DNA of 64,000 bases from Thalassobacillus sp043497085 (GCA_043497085.1 JBIEKI010000015.1), one strand, 5' to 3'. Positions 35,377-44,090 are shown, counted from the first letter of the stretch. Translations and numbers: made by a program. Notes: a model not told the origin generated them from the letters alone.

Positions 35377-35833
35377 ATCACTGACTAATATCAAACGGAT
35401 GGAAATACCGAAGGAAGTACAAGTGGAGAAAGATGTCGAGGAGATTAAGGAAGCCTTATCTGAAAATAAACATGCGATTCTAGAGGGAATCAAGCTCCTC
35501 AAGTCTCTCGATGATGCTGACATGCTGCAAGCAATGTACGCCTTAACCAATCACAGAAAAGAAGCGATGGGGAAACTGGCTACGGAACTGAACAAAGACC
35601 AGTATTCCGGGGTAATTGAAAATCTCACCGGTTTCATGTTCCTGCTGGGAGATCTCGATGTCGATGCCATCAGGAGTCTATCCGATCGCATCAACCGCGG
35701 GATGGAAGAAACAGAGAAAGAACCCGAGTCTAAAACAGGTTTCATGGATCTTGCCAAAGCGTTGAAGGATCCGGAAATCAATCGCAGTGTTACGATGCTG
35801 ATGCAATTTTTAAAGGGAATGGGAAGAGAATAG
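35369..35833 (+). CDS. forE: DUF1641 subunit of formate dehydrogenase (ForE/YjgD type)
   Basis: 154 residues, all-alpha, DUF1641. In B. subtilis the equivalent partner ForE works with ForC and links it to the quinone pool. It starts inside the last codons of forC (8-nt overlap) with the RBS AAGCAAGGTG, so translation is coupled. A strong terminator follows. No transmembrane helix is evident, so membrane attachment must be peripheral. Confidence 0.9.
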   Translation: MAKSLTNIKRMEIPKEVQVEKDVEEIKEALSENKHAILEGIKLLKSLDDADMLQAMYALTNHRKEAMGKLATELNKDQYSGVIENLTGFMFLLGDLDVDAIRSLSDRINRGMEETEKEPESKTGFMDLAKALKDPEINRSVTMLMQFLKGMGRE

Positions 35834-35835
35834 TG

Positions 35836-35872
35836 AAAAAATCCAGCACCGGAATAGGTGCTGGATTTTTTA
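35836..35872 (+). terminator. Intrinsic terminator of forCE
   Basis: Stem AAAAAATCCAGCACC/GGTGCTGGATTTTTT, 6-nt loop. Confidence 0.93.
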
Positions 35873-35929
35873 TATCAATAAGTAAGTGTAAAATACGGAC
35901 TCTTCCGTGAAGTATTGGCTAGCTCGAGC

Positions 35930-36022
35930 TCTCAGACACTCGTGACATAAGCAACCCGTCTTGCGGAAGGAAAGGTCCCCTTCCTCCAGCCGTTTTGCTT
36001 ATGCGTGTCGTGTCTCTCGGGG
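35930..36022. repeat. Repeat C: long inverted repeat, single copy here
   Basis: Arms AGACACTCGTGACATAAGCAA (35934-35954 region) and TTGCTTATGCGTGTCGTGTCT (35994-36014 region) are imperfectly complementary. The centre holds GGAAGGAAAGGTCCCCTTCC. It fills the interval between forE and the DUF456 gene. Similar elements are common between Bacillaceae genes. On the minus strand it could act as a terminator-like structure for DUF456. Confidence 0.6.
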
Positions 36023-36036
36023 CGCTTACGCTTTTT

Positions 36037-36513
36037 TTATATGGCAATGAAGAACCAGATGATCATGATTAACTGGATCACTATTTTGGCAACAGAGCCG
36101 CTGAGGAAGCCGAGCAATGAGCCGATGCTGGCACGCATGGATTCTTTTGGAGACCGCTGTTGCAGCAGTTCCACGACTAATACCGCAAGGAACGGAATGA
36201 TGATAAGCCCAAACGGAGGAATGATAAAGGAACCGACGATGACACCGATCGCAGCTGACCTTTCTCCCCACTTCGTGCCGCCATACTTTTTTACAAAAAA
36301 GCTGTTCGCAATAATGTCTGAAACAATCAGTATCAGTGTAAGCAGTGCCATGGCTGTCCAAAAGAAGAAGGAGAGTCCATCACTGTTGATGAAAAACTGA
36401 TAAATCAAAAATCCTGCCCAGAGTGCCACTGTTCCTGGAATGATTGGGAAAATAAGACTGGCAAAACTTAATAGAAATAACACGACAATGATTGTCCATA
36501 GTATAAACTCCAT
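36037..36513 (-). CDS. DUF456 family membrane protein
   Basis: 158 residues, four predicted membrane helices. Recognised as DUF456 (YqgC-like) by the N-terminal FPIIPGTVALWAGFLIY and the Gly-rich core (FVKKYGGTKWGERSAAIGVIVGSF...PPFGLIIIPFLAV). Function unknown. RBS TAGGAGGTAA on the minus strand. Standalone gene. Confidence 0.87.
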   Translation of the reverse strand: MEFILWTIIVVLFLLSFASLIFPIIPGTVALWAGFLIYQFFINSDGLSFFFWTAMALLTLILIVSDIIANSFFVKKYGGTKWGERSAAIGVIVGSFIIPPFGLIIIPFLAVLVVELLQQRSPKESMRASIGSLLGFLSGSVAKIVIQLIMIIWFFIAI

Positions 36514-36589
36514 TGAATTACCTCCTATCTTTACTGTGGATGATCAGCGATAAATCAAATTTGTTATTATTTTCTATCCTACACTATAA

Positions 36590-36626
36590 AGAAAACTGGC
36601 GCACAGGTTTTCTCCCTATGCGCCAG
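36590..36626 (-). terminator. Intrinsic terminator of the CapA gene
   Basis: Stem CTGGCGCA/TGCGCCAG with a T-run in the minus-strand direction. Confidence 0.88.
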
Positions 36627-36630
36627 CCAA

Positions 36631-37761
36631 TCATTGTTCAGTAATTTCAAATGCTTCATTAATCGTGATCCCAGGAGCCGAGCGTTGTTCTAATGCCTTT
36701 GCCAGCCCATTTGCATCCGGGTGGGGCTTGATGACATCATTTTCAATAAAATGAGGAAGGAAGCGGTAAGTCGCTTCTTCGTTCTCATCAATCTCAAGCT
36801 GTAACACACCTGTCTGAGCCGTTTCCCCTTTTACGTAGTCCGGAAATAAAAAATTGCCAAGAGAATAGGCGATTAATTTTCCATTGTAGATTTCAAAGCC
36901 CTGAAGCACATGGGGGTGGCTGCCGATGATCCCATCAGCACCCGCATCAATCATCGCATGAGCATAAGCTTGTTCAGACTCATTGAATTGGGTATCTTTT
37001 TCTTTTCCCCAGTGAATTTGAACGAAGACATAGTCATTCGTCTGCTTGGTCTGTTCAATGATTTTGAGCACGCGGTCCATTTGATAGCCACTGGCTACCC
37101 CAGGACGATCCCCGACAGCATACCATTCGATATAGGGAAGTACTTTTGAAAAGTTCAAGAAAGCAACTTTTTTATCTTGGATGGTAGTTTCATAGGCTTG
37201 ATAGGCCTGGTTTTCATTAGCTCCGCCTCCAATGGCAGCTAATCCAGCCTCATCAGCAAAGTGCAGCGTATCAAGTAACCCGTCAATTCCAAAGTCAAGC
37301 GTATGGTTGTTGGCGAGCGCAACGCCATCGACGCCGACATTCGCCAATGCATCCATCGCATCAGGCTTGGTCCGGAAATTGTAGATTTTATCTTCTTTGA
37401 CCCCTCGTTCTGTTGCAGGAGTTTCAAAGTTTACGAACGTAAAGTCATCCTGTAAAAAGTAATCCTTTACATGCTGGAATGGATATTCAAAACCACTTTC
37501 CGCAACGGTCTGTTCCAGTGACCAGGCAAACAGGACATCCCCAGTGAAGGTGAGGGTCATCTCTGACGATTGCGCTTTTTCCTGTTCGGATGATTCTGGG
37601 TCTTGTATGTGGGTGGTTTCTTCAGTTTCTTCTGTTGTTTCAGAAACATCAGGATTTCCTTCCGCTTTGACCTTTCCTGTATGATTTCCATCTTCCTTCG
37701 CAGAACTGCAGCCAGCAACAAAAATAAGTAAACATATGATTAATATGAGCGTACGTTTCAA
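36631..37761 (-). CDS. CapA/PgsA-like metallophosphatase-fold lipoprotein
   Basis: 376 residues. Lipobox IFVAGC (C18), an acidic Ser/Thr-rich linker (~20-68), then a CapA domain with calcineurin-like metal motifs: TFTGDVLFA, VNFETPA, GVALANNHTLDFG, QIHWGKE and IIGSHPHVLQGFEIYNGK. CapA proteins take part in poly-gamma-glutamate capsule synthesis or release, but no capBC genes are nearby, so the role is uncertain. TTG start with AAGGAG 9 nt upstream on minus. Confidence 0.88.
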   Translation of the reverse strand: MKRTLILIICLLIFVAGCSSAKEDGNHTGKVKAEGNPDVSETTEETEETTHIQDPESSEQEKAQSSEMTLTFTGDVLFAWSLEQTVAESGFEYPFQHVKDYFLQDDFTFVNFETPATERGVKEDKIYNFRTKPDAMDALANVGVDGVALANNHTLDFGIDGLLDTLHFADEAGLAAIGGGANENQAYQAYETTIQDKKVAFLNFSKVLPYIEWYAVGDRPGVASGYQMDRVLKIIEQTKQTNDYVFVQIHWGKEKDTQFNESEQAYAHAMIDAGADGIIGSHPHVLQGFEIYNGKLIAYSLGNFLFPDYVKGETAQTGVLQLEIDENEEATYRFLPHFIENDVIKPHPDANGLAKALEQRSAPGITINEAFEITEQ

Positions 37762-37970
37762 CTACCATTACTCCTTATGTATGAAAATTCTCCTGCCAAG
37801 CATTCTATTTGACAAATTTAGACTTAAATGTCTAACAAAACCATCGTAATATACAAATGTAACCAATACAATAAAAATATTGCAATATAGGATATTATAA
37901 CCAGTGGCAACATTGCTCTTCTTGATTTTTAAGAGGGACTAACAAACGTTAGGAGGAAGGAAGGTGGGAT

Positions 37971-37997
37971 ATGTTGAGACAAATTTTTAGGCGCTAA
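37971..37997 (+). CDS. Possible 8-residue leader-type ORF
   Basis: ATG TTG ... TAA encodes MLRQIFRR. It has an unusually strong purine-rich RBS (AGGAGGAAGGAAGGTGGG) and a hairpin about 65 nt downstream. No plus-strand gene follows before the convergent AKR gene. It could be a relic leader peptide or a chance ORF. Confidence 0.3.
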   Translation: MLRQIFRR

Positions 37998-38062
37998 GGC
38001 AGCAGGTTTTATACAGGGGTTCAGGAAGTGATAATAGAACCTAGTTTTTCCCCTTTTTCAAT

Positions 38063-38094
38063 TAAAAAAGGCCCGGTTTCACACCGGACCTTTC
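38063..38094. terminator. Intrinsic terminator (mainly minus strand) of the AKR gene
   Basis: Stem AAGGCCCGGT/ACCGGACCTT, 5-nt loop, with a T-run on the minus strand. Confidence 0.85.
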
Positions 38095-38102
38095 ATTCAT
38101 CG

Positions 38103-39104
38103 TTATTTGATTCCCAGTTGTTGTCTGTCAGGCGGCGCCATGAATTCAGGTCCCACTGGATCTTTAATATGTCTCATCAGGATTTCATCAATATCATGCA
38201 TGCTTTCGTCGTCGATTTCAAAATTAAGTTCATCTATTGGATCCATCTGATCGGGACGACGACCGCCCATTAAGGCAATATTGGCGCCAGGCTGTTCAAT
38301 CACCCATTTCAAAGCTAAGTGAAGCACGCGTTTTCCAAAGCGGTCCTGCGCCAGTTTATCGAGCTCATCCACTGCAGACAAGTATTGTTCAAACCGCGGG
38401 GACTGAAACTTCGGATCTTCTTTTCTTAAGTCATCACCTTCAAAATTGCGGTCTTTCGTCATTTTACCGGACAATAAGCCGCGGCATAATGAGCCATATA
38501 GCAGGGAAGTCATATCGTTTTCCTGCACATAAGGAAGGAGATCATTTTCCGATTCCCGTTCAAATAGATTGTATGGCGGCTGCAATGTGTGCAGTGGTGC
38601 AGCTTCCCGGAAATAATCCATTTGTTCCGTTGTGAAGTTGCTGACTCCGATCGCTCTTATTTTTCCTTGTTTATACAGATAATTCAATGCTTCCGCTGTT
38701 TCGTCAATCGGAGCGACGGGGTCAGGCCAGTGGACCTGGTAAATATCGATATAATCCGTCTGTAAGCGACGCAAAGAATCATCGATTTCCTGATGGATCC
38801 GTTCCTTGCTCCCATTACGAAACGGCTGTTCATCTTTCCAGTCCAGCCCCACCTTGGTAGCAAGAATGATGTCATCTCTATTTCCATGTTCTTTTACAGC
38901 TTTCCCGATGATTTCTTCGGATCTGCCGAAGCCATAGACAGGTGCTGTGTCGATCAAATTCACGCCTTTATCAAGTGCTGTGTGAATGGTACGGATGGAT
39001 TCCTTTTCGTCTGTTCCACCCCACATCCAGCCGCCGATCGCCCATGTTCCAAGACCAATCCGGCTTGCTTTCATGTCTGTGTTGCTGATTTGAATTCTAT
39101 CCAA
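38103..39104 (-). CDS. Aldo/keto reductase
   Basis: 333 residues, TIM-barrel AKR. The catalytic tetrad is visible as D and Y in NLIDTAPVYGFGRSEE, K in ILATKVGLD and H in YQVHWPDP. The cofactor site includes GVSNF and ALMGGRRPDQ. It is close to YhdN-type AKR11 enzymes (NADPH-dependent reduction of methylglyoxal and other carbonyls). TTG 39104 is preferred over GTG 39113 because the latter falls inside AGGAGTG. Acidic composition. Confidence 0.9.
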   Translation of the reverse strand: MDRIQISNTDMKASRIGLGTWAIGGWMWGGTDEKESIRTIHTALDKGVNLIDTAPVYGFGRSEEIIGKAVKEHGNRDDIILATKVGLDWKDEQPFRNGSKERIHQEIDDSLRRLQTDYIDIYQVHWPDPVAPIDETAEALNYLYKQGKIRAIGVSNFTTEQMDYFREAAPLHTLQPPYNLFERESENDLLPYVQENDMTSLLYGSLCRGLLSGKMTKDRNFEGDDLRKEDPKFQSPRFEQYLSAVDELDKLAQDRFGKRVLHLALKWVIEQPGANIALMGGRRPDQMDPIDELNFEIDDESMHDIDEILMRHIKDPVGPEFMAPPDRQQLGIK

Positions 39105-39175
39105 GCTTATCACTCCTATACTGCAAGTCTCTCTAACGCTCTTCCCGTTATAGGTGCACTTTAATCGTAGCGGCT

Positions 39176-39919
39176 CTATTCCATTAACTTGTTAAGCTCT
39201 TTTACTGCCTTGCTCAAATCAGAGTGAACGACATGGTCGAATAAATAATCTTTGTCCGTCGGTTCGCCATTTATCATGATCGTGTCCAGTTTCCCAAGAC
39301 AAGCTGCGTATTCTGGAAGCAGGTTGAATGGAGTAACGAATAAAGACGTGCCCATTACCAGCAGGACATCGGCGTTATCGATAATAGCTTCCGCTTGATC
39401 ATGGGCCGTTATCATATCGCCGAATAGTACGACATCCGGCTTTAGGACATCGCCGCACCCACTTTCCTGACAACGGGGAATATCATTTGCCATCACGTAA
39501 TCCAATGGATAGGAGGTCCCGCAAGCGGGGCAGGTTGCCTGGTTCAAAGTTCCATGATATTCAAGCACACGACTGCTTCCAGCCACCTGATGAAGACCAT
39601 CCACATTTTGAGTGATGATAGCTACGTCTTTGGAATGGTCTTCCAGATTTTTGAAAAAGTTATGGACGTGGTTCGGTTGATAATTTTTCAGCAGTTTCAG
39701 TCGGAAGATACTTTTATACTTCTTCCAGAAATCCTCGGGGTCTTTGTAAAAGTACTGATTCGACATGTAATACTCACGTGCATGATTCTCCGTCCACAAT
39801 CCCTGGCTGGAGCGGAAGTCAGGAATACCACTGGCAGTAGATACGCCTGCGCCTGTAAGTACAGCGATGGAATTTGCCTGTAGTAATTTTTCAGCGATTT
39901 GTTTTAGTGGTTGCACCAT
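39176..39919 (-). CDS. srtN: Sir2-family NAD-dependent protein deacylase
   Basis: 247 residues. Sirtuin motifs: GAGVSTASGIPDFRS (NAD binding), TQNVDGLH, catalytic H122 in EYHG and a zinc site C130/C133/C150/C155, then GTSLFVTP. It removes acetyl groups from lysines, consuming NAD+; in B. subtilis SrtN acts on acetyl-CoA synthetase. RBS AGGAGGGATCT on minus. Single gene. Confidence 0.94.
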   Translation of the reverse strand: MVQPLKQIAEKLLQANSIAVLTGAGVSTASGIPDFRSSQGLWTENHAREYYMSNQYFYKDPEDFWKKYKSIFRLKLLKNYQPNHVHNFFKNLEDHSKDVAIITQNVDGLHQVAGSSRVLEYHGTLNQATCPACGTSYPLDYVMANDIPRCQESGCGDVLKPDVVLFGDMITAHDQAEAIIDNADVLLVMGTSLFVTPFNLLPEYAACLGKLDTIMINGEPTDKDYLFDHVVHSDLSKAVKELNKLME

Positions 39920-39978
39920 AGATCCCTCCTGATTACATCATCGTTGCTTGTATTATAGGATAAGTACCAATGAAAATT

Positions 39979-40011
39979 AAAACAGATCCCCATATAAGTA
40001 AGGGGACCTGT
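39979..40011 (-). terminator. Intrinsic terminator of the nitroreductase gene
   Basis: Minus-strand stem ACAGGTCCCC/GGGGATCTGT followed by TTTTAAT. Confidence 0.8.
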
Positions 40012-40018
40012 CGGATTA

Positions 40019-40756
40019 CTATTTTTTATTGAAGCCTTTATTTTTCACGTGATCCGTGACATCCATCCGGATTGTCTTCTGGAAACGACGCTTCATTTGA
40101 TCGGTCCACGTGTCTTGTCGGTTGTTTTCCGAACGCTTCGCATAATATTTTCCAATTTTTTCATCGAATCGATCCAACGCCTTCTCATGGTCCTGGTAAC
40201 CATTTTCAAAATAGACAGCATCGATCGGAAGGCGTGGTTTGGGTTCTGGATGGTGGGCAGGGTAGCCGATGGCCATACCGAATAAAGGAATGACATGTTT
40301 TGGCAAATGGAAAAGTTCATCGACTGCAGCAATGTTGTTGCGGATGCTTCCAATATAACAGATGCCAAGGCCCATGGATTCAGCTGCTATGGCAGCATTT
40401 TGTGCAGCAAGTGCCGCATCAATGGCTGAAACGAGAAAATGTTCACTATTTTCCAGGTTATCCAGCATGTTTTCATATTCATCACTTGTTGCTTTGACTG
40501 TCACGCGGTTCAAGTCTGCGCAAAATATCAGGAAATGTCCGTTATGTTTAACATACGATTGTCCGGTAATCTCAGCTAACTGTTCTTTTTTGCTTTCATC
40601 CGTTACACCAATAATGGAGTAAGCCATCATATAACTGGATGTGGATGCGTGCTGTGCACTGCTAACGATCGATTCAATTTGCTGCTGGTTCAGTTGTTTG
40701 GATTTGAACTTACGTATCGAGCGGTGGCTTAATAAGTTTTCGATCATTTCATTCAT
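40019..40756 (-). CDS. nfrA: NfrA-like FMN nitroreductase/flavin reductase
   Basis: 245 residues: a nitroreductase fold with the FMN-phosphate motif HRSIRKFKSK near the N-terminus, the central DAALAAQNAAIAAESMGLGICYIG and a C-terminal region with GMAIGYPAHHPEPKPRLP. The NfrA/FRP group uses NADPH to reduce FMN, nitro compounds and quinones. AAAGGAGAATCACC precedes the ATG on minus. It lies 18 nt downstream of the lipoprotein gene on the same strand and may be co-transcribed with it. Confidence 0.92.
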   Translation of the reverse strand: MNEMIENLLSHRSIRKFKSKQLNQQQIESIVSSAQHASTSSYMMAYSIIGVTDESKKEQLAEITGQSYVKHNGHFLIFCADLNRVTVKATSDEYENMLDNLENSEHFLVSAIDAALAAQNAAIAAESMGLGICYIGSIRNNIAAVDELFHLPKHVIPLFGMAIGYPAHHPEPKPRLPIDAVYFENGYQDHEKALDRFDEKIGKYYAKRSENNRQDTWTDQMKRRFQKTIRMDVTDHVKNKGFNKK

Positions 40757-40774
40757 GGTGATTCTCCTTTATAG

Positions 40775-41503
40775 CTAATTGATAGTTAGTATGATTTCTG
40801 TAGTAGGGGAGCCCTTTGACCTCCAATTTTCAAGGTTGTAGGAAGCGTAATTCTCCACTTTGGGTACATCAATTGTCAATTCACCTGATTCGGTCCATTT
40901 CATATTTTCGATTGGATATTGATAAGCTTCGTAGCTTACCCCGGGATATGTATCCGAATCGATAGAGAAGTTCTTTTCAGAAAGCGTCTGTAAATCCACT
41001 ATTTCCACGTGGTTGGTCGTAACCCCTTGCTCGTTATTCCTGCTGAATTTCATCGCGATCAGGCTGTCATGTGATACTTGCACCTGTTCCAATTTTGCTA
41101 AATCAGCCATCAAAATCGATATTTCCTCAGAGAAGTCGATCAATAAGTATGAACAGCGTGTTTCATGACAAGCGAATTCGATCAGGGCCTTATCGGCATG
41201 TTCGTTCATCGTGATCGGAATGAAGCTCATTGTCTCCAGCTTGGCTCCAGGGTCAGAAGATGCACTTAAAAAATTATTCAAAATCGGATGTTTTTTTAAG
41301 TCGATCGTAAATGTTTCTTCTCCGAGTTGGATTCGATATTTTTTCGGAGCTTCTTCGTCTTCTCCTTTTTCTTCTTCTACCTTGGGACTGACCTCTTCTT
41401 TTTTCACGTCCATCTTTTCTTCCGTTGCTTGTCCTTGATCAGGTGAGCAGCCTGCAGATATCAACACCATACCCAACATAATGAAAAATAACACGTGTTT
41501 CAT
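40775..41503 (-). CDS. Hypothetical lipoprotein
   Basis: 242 residues with lipobox LISAGC (C19), a Glu/Lys-rich linker (~22-52) and a beta-rich extracytoplasmic domain with two cysteines in CHETRC. Family not recognised. Upstream of, and possibly in an operon with, nfrA (18-nt gap). The RBS AGGAGC is moderately good. Confidence 0.75.
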   Translation of the reverse strand: MKHVLFFIMLGMVLISAGCSPDQGQATEEKMDVKKEEVSPKVEEEKGEDEEAPKKYRIQLGEETFTIDLKKHPILNNFLSASSDPGAKLETMSFIPITMNEHADKALIEFACHETRCSYLLIDFSEEISILMADLAKLEQVQVSHDSLIAMKFSRNNEQGVTTNHVEIVDLQTLSEKNFSIDSDTYPGVSYEAYQYPIENMKWTESGELTIDVPKVENYASYNLENWRSKGSPTTEIILTIN

Positions 41504-41788
41504 TTTTTTAGCTCCTCTATTATTCTTCTCTATTAAAAATTACCATTACCAACGTGGGATTACAACAACTTCCAATTAGAAATACCAGCCTCCATATAAT
41601 AGGAAAGAAGCTGGTTTCAAATTTGGCTAGCTCTTAGCATTTTGATTTTTGTTTTCGTTTTTAGGTGGATTTTATGTGCCAGGCTGTTGGAAGGTCTAAT
41701 CAGCATCTGCAGAGTTCCCAGAACAAGCAAAGCCCTAACATGTTTACACTTTATATATAAAAGAAAACGCCCTGGTTTCAGGGCGTTC
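41504..41788. other. Gene-free interval with one terminator
   Basis: No supported ORF. An inverted repeat at 41582-41613 (ACCAGC/GCTGGT with extra pairing) and a strong minus-strand terminator at 41761-41788 (AACGCCCTG/CAGGGCGTT, A-run that reads as T-run on minus) that ends the small membrane-protein gene. Confidence 0.7.
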
Positions 41789-41793
41789 CTTGT

Positions 41794-41982
41794 TTATATA
41801 TTCTTGTTTTTAGGTCTGTGGACTTCACTTTGGGCGCTGCGATCCAAGTATTCTTCTGTCAGCATTTCTTTATCCTGAATCGTCATATCAGCATCTGCGA
41901 CTGCTTTGTTGCCTCTTTTCTCAATATAGATGGCAATAGCGATGAGTAGGGCAAGGGGTACTAAAAACATTAACCAGATCAT
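41794..41982 (-). CDS. Small single-span membrane protein
   Basis: 62 residues: one N-terminal helix (MIWLMFLVPLALLIAIAIYI) and a charged, Asp/Glu-rich cytosolic tail. Not assigned to a family. ATG 41982 is used because the in-frame TTG at 41988 abuts AAGGAGGG. Standalone gene with its own terminator. Confidence 0.75.
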   Translation of the reverse strand: MIWLMFLVPLALLIAIAIYIEKRGNKAVADADMTIQDKEMLTEEYLDRSAQSEVHRPKNKNI

Positions 41983-42199
41983 GTTCAACCCTCCTTGCTT
42001 TAGTATGTTAATTAAGTTCCCGAAATATGCAGACGGTAACCCATTGTGACAGTAAAAGGGGAAAATGGGGGACTTTTTGAGATGTTTTGTTACGTGGTTG
42101 TAAAGCTGCTTAATGCTAAAGGACTAGGAAATGGACTTCTATATAAAAGGCTCTATAAACCGCGGTTATGGATTATTCATTAGAGATTTACTTAATTAT

Positions 42200-42390
42200 A
42201 AAGCCGAAAAGTCGAAGACCTGATTTCAAGATATTGTAAGAGGGGAAGGGCGTTGGGGAACAACTCGCTTTCCGTGGGCGAGTGATGAGCCTCCTCGAGC
42301 TGACGCTCTGTGGGGTCTCATCTAACACGCATTTCCCACAGGAGTCTCGCAGTTCCCCTACGCCCTTTGCCATAGGAAGTTCTCGAAATC
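42200..42390. repeat. Repeat A, copy 5 (inverted)
   Basis: The family tail appears inverted at 42202-42231 (GCCGAAAAGTCGAAGACCTG). The core follows from GGGGAACAACTCGCTTTCCG to CACAGGAGTCTCGCAGTTCC, closed by AAGGGCG/CGCCCTT. Confidence 0.78.
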
Positions 42391-42538
42391 ACACTTGTGG
42401 GGAATACAACCCATAATATTTGATAGAAGATTTCTGCGCCTTTATGTCCTTTATATTCTCTATAAACGCTTCAGGATGAAGTTTTTAGTTGTGCACTATT
42501 CTCTTTTTGAAGGGTCCGTTTAGTACAAAACTGGCTGG

Positions 42539-42712
42539 ATGGGAGGGGAAACGGCGAGACTCCCGCGGGATAAGGGGCTAGGCGAGATCCCGCAGGGCTT
42601 TAGCCCGAGGAAGCTTGCCAGGTCCCCCCGCAGGAAAGCGAGTCGTTTCACAGACCATCCCATTCCTCTCAAGGTAACGGACCCAATCACCTCGAAACTG
42701 AGTCTTCATAGT
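42539..42712. repeat. Repeat A, copy 6
   Basis: Core begins GGGAAACGGCGAGACTCCCG and ends GCAGGAAAGCGAGTCGTTTC, with outer complement GGATGGGA/ACCATCCC. The alternative tail CTCGAAACTGAGTCTTCA lies at 42691-42708, as in copy 3. Copies 5 and 6 occupy most of the ~800-nt gap 41983-42796; no gene is seen there. Confidence 0.8.
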
Positions 42713-42796
42713 TAACCGGAGCTTTAAGGGAGCCAATTTAAACCAGCCTCCAATGAAGGGTTCTGGTATAATGGAAATAACAAGTAAAGGAGCGTG

Positions 42797-43939
42797 ATGT
42801 TTTATGAGCAAATTCGTACAATCAATCAACCACAAAAACAAACAAAATTATCAGGGAGGGTACTTGATGCAGTAACCTCCCAACTAGGAGGAACTTTATT
42901 GGAACAAATCACATGGGAAACACTTGGGTACGAAAATTTCTTTCAAACACAAACAATAGGAGAAGAAACTCCTCTAGGTCGAATTACCAAAGCAGGAAAT
43001 GGTTTATATACCATCCAGACTCCTGAAAAAGCCTTTTCAGGCAAAATATCCGGTAGGTATTGTTTTGACGCAGAGGTGCAAGGAGATTTTCCTTGTGTTG
43101 GAGACTGGGTTCTTTTTCAACCACAGGCAGGAGAGGATAAGGCAATCATTCACCAGCGTCTCGAACGGAGGACGTTATTGACACGGCATGCTGCAGGAAA
43201 TACACATCAGGAGCAAGTGATGGCTGCCAATATTGATTATGTCTGGATAGTCAGTAGTATGGATCAGGACTTGAATCTGCGAAGGATTGAACGTTACTTG
43301 ATGCAGGTATATGAAAGCGGCGCGGTACCCGTTATTATATTGACAAAAGCAGATTTAGCACCCGATCCTGAAAGGCAGGTAGCAGCGGTCGAACGGATAG
43401 CTCCGGGAGTATCGGTATATTCTGTCAATACCCTTCAGGGAGTGGGATGCGATTCCTTGATTGAAAAATTTGCACCAGGAATGACGATTGCATTGATCGG
43501 TTCCTCCGGTGTTGGTAAATCGACTTTAATTAATCGTCTAGTCGGAAAAACGGTCCAGAAAACCCAGGAAGTCCGGGAAGAAGATCATAAAGGAAAGCAT
43601 ACGACTACCCATAGGGAAATGTTTTTAGTGCCAGGAGGGCCACTCATCCTGGATACTCCGGGAATGCGAGAACTGCAGTTATGGGGAGTATCTGATGGTG
43701 TACAATCGACGTTTTCTGATATTGAAGACTATAGCAGCCAATGTAAATTTCGTGATTGCAGCCATGGGAGCGAGCCAGGGTGTGCAGTCAAACAAGCAAT
43801 AAAGGATGGCAGGTTAACGGAAGAGAGGCTGAAGAATTACTGGAAAATGCAGCGGGAGATTGAACGCCTGGACCTTAAATCCAAGTATGGCGCCCACAAA
43901 ACCAACAGAATTCTCCATAGTCCAAAAAGTAAAAAGTGA
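42797..43939 (+). CDS. RsgA-like circularly permuted GTPase (paralogue-type)
   Basis: 380 residues: an N-terminal OB-fold region, a circularly permuted GTPase with order G4 (ILTKADLAP), G1 (GSSGVGKST) and G3 (DTPGMREL), and a C-terminal zinc knuckle (CKFRDCSHGSEPGC). RsgA assists late 30S maturation. The long N-terminal extension (~70 residues before the OB fold) and isolated location differ from canonical rsgA beside prpC-prkC, so this is probably a second copy. AAAGGAG lies 4 nt before the ATG; GTG 42794 is also possible. Confidence 0.88.
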   Translation: MFYEQIRTINQPQKQTKLSGRVLDAVTSQLGGTLLEQITWETLGYENFFQTQTIGEETPLGRITKAGNGLYTIQTPEKAFSGKISGRYCFDAEVQGDFPCVGDWVLFQPQAGEDKAIIHQRLERRTLLTRHAAGNTHQEQVMAANIDYVWIVSSMDQDLNLRRIERYLMQVYESGAVPVIILTKADLAPDPERQVAAVERIAPGVSVYSVNTLQGVGCDSLIEKFAPGMTIALIGSSGVGKSTLINRLVGKTVQKTQEVREEDHKGKHTTTHREMFLVPGGPLILDTPGMRELQLWGVSDGVQSTFSDIEDYSSQCKFRDCSHGSEPGCAVKQAIKDGRLTEERLKNYWKMQREIERLDLKSKYGAHKTNRILHSPKSKK

Positions 43940-43949
43940 AATGTTTGAG

Positions 43950-43977
43950 GGATAACAGATCTTCTGTTATCCTTTTT
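43950..43977 (+). terminator. Intrinsic terminator after the RsgA-like gene
   Basis: Stem GGATAACAGA/TCTGTTATCC, 3-nt loop, T-run. Confidence 0.92.
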
Positions 43978-44090
43978 ATATACGCGGTTGGGTACCTGTT
44001 TCGTGGATAGCCGCATCAGGTAATGTAGAAAAAATCGCGTTGTATCAACGCTTTTAAGGACATTTGAAAAAGGTCGAAAAAAGTTCAGGC

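Noticed and set aside
42804..42869. Alternative ATG frame (MSKFVQSIN...) at the RsgA-like start
   Set aside because: Ends after about 21 codons; the overlapping long frame carries the GTPase.
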